DNA of 18,700 nucleotides from the NCBI GenBank assembly GCA_046727715.1, contig JBKPDC010000283.1, forward strand, positions 1 through 18,700. The letters are read 5' to 3'. The notes below the pieces were generated by a model that was not told the origin of the DNA, did not search any database, and saw nothing but the letters and a program-made list of their open reading frames with translations. The stretch is from CAVQLX01 sp046727715 (GTDB lineage: Bacteria; Desulfobacterota; Binatia; DP-6). Below are positions 16,784 through 18,700 of this stretch, piece by piece; the stretch's first letter is position 1, and each line of letters starts with the position of its first letter. The position numbers and the translations under genes are program-made.

Positions 16784-17947
16784 ATGGACGTCACCGGCGC
16801 GGATTTCAGCCCCGAATTCATGTTCGACCATCCGGACCCCTATCCGATGTTCGCCATGCTGCGGCAGTCCCAGCCGGTGATGCGGGCGGAGTTCATGAAC
16901 CGCGTCGCCTGGGTGTTGACGAAGTACGACGACTGCCTCGCGGTCCTGAAAGACTCGGAGACCTACTCGTCCCGCTCGAACGCCGAGGTCGGGAAGATCA
17001 TGGGCCGCACGGTGATCGAGATGGACGCCAAGGAGCATACGCGCCATCGCGCCCTCGTGCAGCGCGTGTTCGTGCCGAAAGGTCTCGACGGGCTCGAGCC
17101 CGCTCTCCAGCAGATGGTGGAGGAGATCGTCGATCAGTTCGCCGGCGAGCGCCGTGCCGACCTGGTCGCCCAGTTCACCGAACGCTTCCCGGTCCAGGTG
17201 ATGGCGCACATGGTGGGGATTCCCCGCGCCGACTACCCGCAGTTCCAGAAGTGGGCCATCGACATCGTCGGGTTCGCCCGCGACTACCCGCGCGGCCGCG
17301 CCGCCGCGGGGGCCGTGCGAGAATACCTGCTGCCGATCATCGCGGCGCGGCGCCTGCGGCCGGCCGATGACGTCATCAGTACGCTGGTCGCGGGGACGGT
17401 CGAGGGCCAGGGTCTGAGCGACGAGGATGTGGTGAGCTTCCTGCGGCTCCTCATCCCGGCGGGCGCGGAGACCACGTTCCGGCTCATCGGCAATCTCCTG
17501 TTCGCGCTCCTCACAGAGCGCGAGCGCTGGGAGCGCGTGCGCGCCGACCGCGCGCTCGTGCCGTGGGCCATCGAGGAGACGCTGCGCTGGGAGACGTCGG
17601 TGCTGATGGTGTCGCGGCAGACGAACCGCGTGGTCGAGTTCCGAGGCGTGCCGATTCCCGCCGATCAGGTCGTCTCCGTGGTCGTCGCCTCGGCAAACCG
17701 CGACGAGGAGCACTACGAGCGCCCCGACGTGTTCGACCTCGACCGCCGCGCCGACGACCACCTCGCCTTCGGCTTCGGGCGGCACCATTGCCTCGGCTAC
17801 CACCTCGCGCGCCTCGAGGCCCGGCTCGCCCTGACGGCGCTCCTCGACCGCCTCCCGAACCTCCGCCTCGACCCGGCGGCTCCGCCGCCCACCATCACCG
17901 GTCTCGCGTTCCGGTCGCCGAAGTCGCTCCTCGCACTGCTCACCTGA
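16784..17947 (+). CDS. Cytochrome P450 monooxygenase
   Basis: A soluble bacterial P450 of 387 residues, inserting one oxygen atom from O2 into a lipid-like or hydrophobic substrate. The I-helix oxygen-activation motif AGAETT is at 226-231, the K-helix ExxR motif is E265-T-L-R268, and the haem loop FGFGRHHCLG is at 329-338 with ligand Cys336. The MDAKEHTRHRALVQRVF segment is the usual C-helix. AGGAG (16774-16778) lies 5 bases before the ATG at 16784. No ferredoxin or ferredoxin reductase gene is adjacent, so electrons must come from partners encoded elsewhere. It sits between the divergent APH-type kinase and a convergent SDR, which suggests oxidation of a substrate further handled by those enzymes. 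I cannot assign the CYP family. Confidence 0.97.
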   Translation: MDVTGADFSPEFMFDHPDPYPMFAMLRQSQPVMRAEFMNRVAWVLTKYDDCLAVLKDSETYSSRSNAEVGKIMGRTVIEMDAKEHTRHRALVQRVFVPKGLDGLEPALQQMVEEIVDQFAGERRADLVAQFTERFPVQVMAHMVGIPRADYPQFQKWAIDIVGFARDYPRGRAAAGAVREYLLPIIAARRLRPADDVISTLVAGTVEGQGLSDEDVVSFLRLLIPAGAETTFRLIGNLLFALLTERERWERVRADRALVPWAIEETLRWETSVLMVSRQTNRVVEFRGVPIPADQVVSVVVASANRDEEHYERPDVFDLDRRADDHLAFGFGRHHCLGYHLARLEARLALTALLDRLPNLRLDPAAPPPTITGLAFRSPKSLLALLT

Positions 17948-17985
17948 TGCGGCCTGGGCCGTTCCGCCTGAACCGCTGACCCTGC

Positions 17986-18700
17986 TCACGACTCGAGATC
18001 GGGCAGCGCCGGCAGCCGCAGCGTCGCCGTCGTGCGGCGGAAGTAACGCGGGAAGAGCGTTCGGACCACGTACGCGATCCCCACGTAGCGCGGCGCCGTC
18101 ACCTCGTGCGCGGCGCGCGCCAAGCCGCGCAGGACCGCGGCGCTGAGCTCCGCGGGTTCGATGAACGTCCGCTTCACCCGCTCCGGCATCCGCGCCAGGA
18201 CCTCGGGCGTGAACATCTCGGTGCGCACCAGCGCCGGGTAGACCGTCATGACATGGATCCCGAGCGGGGCAAGCTCGTAGACCAGCGCTTCCGACAACCC
18301 CGTGACGGCGAACTTGCTCGCAGAGTAGGCCGACTCGTCCGGCTGCCCGAGCTTGCCGGCCACCGACGAGACGTTGACGATCCAGCCTTCTCCACGCGCC
18401 CGCATGACGGGGAGCACTGCGCGGATCGCCCACACCACGCCGAGGTAGTTCGTCTCCATCAGCCGGACGAACGTCTCGGCCGGCTCGTCCTTGAAGAGCG
18501 CGTGGCGCGCGACGCCCGCGTTGTTGACCAGCACGTCGACCCGGCCCCAGCGCTGGACGACGGCCGCGACCGTCGCCTCCACGGCGGCGCGGTCGGCGAC
18601 GTCGCACGCGAGCGCCAGCGCGCGGTCCTCGCCGCCGAGCTCGCCGGCGAGCGCCCGGAGGCGCTCCTCACGCCGCGCCACCAGCGCGACTCGCGCGCCG
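17986..18700 (-). CDS. Short-chain dehydrogenase/reductase, N-terminus cut by window edge
   Basis: NAD(P)-dependent classical SDR with 237 residues visible; the frame is open through base 18700. The first residues in view, GARVALVARREERL, are the second strand region, so the TGxxxGIG cofactor loop lies outside. The GTG at about 18681 is internal, not a start. The following motifs are present: LACDVAD, the NNAG motif in VDVLVNNAGVA, NVSSVAG with the catalytic Ser, and YSASK (18313-18327) with the catalytic Tyr and Lys, then YPALVRTEMF. The C-terminus is extended (RYFRRTTATLRLP). It would oxidise an alcohol or reduce a ketone in the cytoplasm. It converges on the P450 with a 38-bp gap; the substrate is unknown. 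Confidence 0.93.
   Translation of the reverse strand, partial: GARVALVARREERLRALAGELGGEDRALALACDVADRAAVEATVAAVVQRWGRVDVLVNNAGVARHALFKDEPAETFVRLMETNYLGVVWAIRAVLPVMRARGEGWIVNVSSVAGKLGQPDESAYSASKFAVTGLSEALVYELAPLGIHVMTVYPALVRTEMFTPEVLARMPERVKRTFIEPAELSAAVLRGLARAAHEVTAPRYVGIAYVVRTLFPRYFRRTTATLRLPALPDLES

Noticed and set aside
16772..18607. Minus-strand frame of over 600 codons antisense to the P450
   Set aside because: It is antisense to a complete P450 with all motifs and shows no domain of its own.

Overview
The window is GC-rich throughout, with G or C at nearly every third codon position. It is densely packed with metabolic genes on both strands. I see no rRNA, tRNA, CRISPR array, transposase or phage gene. 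Exported proteins imply a Gram-negative cell: a Sec-exported c-type cytochrome, a Tat-exported multicopper oxidase, a probable outer-membrane barrel and an LplT-type lysophospholipid flippase. The mix of acyl-CoA dehydrogenase, P450, SDR, aminoglycoside-phosphotransferase-like kinase, CoA-transferase and amidohydrolases is typical of environmental Deltaproteobacteria or Binatota-like metagenome genomes. That placement is an inference from gene content only, with low confidence.

Left part (1-5005, all minus strand): an acyl-CoA dehydrogenase cut by the window edge; then a secreted beta-propeller protein fused to a diheme peroxidase-like domain, followed by two tandem hairpins; then an amidohydrolase-2 family hydrolase. 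An M20-family amidohydrolase (5067-6227, plus) is divergent from the last gene, with 61 bp between the starts.

Middle (6338-10718, minus): a fusion of a lysophospholipid MFS transporter with a PlsC-type acyltransferase lies downstream of a small secreted protein of unknown function. A NodI/NodJ-type ABC-2 exporter (ATPase, then permease 2 bp later) lies upstream of those. An acetyl-CoA hydrolase/transferase-family gene is divergent from the exporter.

Right part: the CoA-transferase converges, 8 bp apart, on a putative outer-membrane barrel gene. That gene starts head-to-head with a CopA-like multicopper oxidase, and their 5' coding ends overlap by about 50 bp. An alpha/beta hydrolase follows the oxidase. 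An APH-family kinase and a cytochrome P450 are divergent over an 89-bp intergenic region. An SDR, cut by the right edge, converges on the P450.

Two functional themes are plausible. One is CoA-linked breakdown of lipids or hydrophobic compounds (ACAD, CoA-transferase, APH kinase, P450, SDR, hydrolases). The other is envelope redox, copper and lipid handling (diheme propeller, multicopper oxidase, barrel, NodIJ-type exporter, MFS-acyltransferase). No gene-free stretch exceeds 300 bases. The longest, 8820-9030, holds nothing I can support beyond a weak GC-rich inverted repeat. No single locus is clearly a new defence or mobile system. The most unusual points are the head-to-head gene overlap at 12949-12998, the propeller-diheme fusion, and a possible P450-kinase-dehydrogenase hydroxyacyl pathway.
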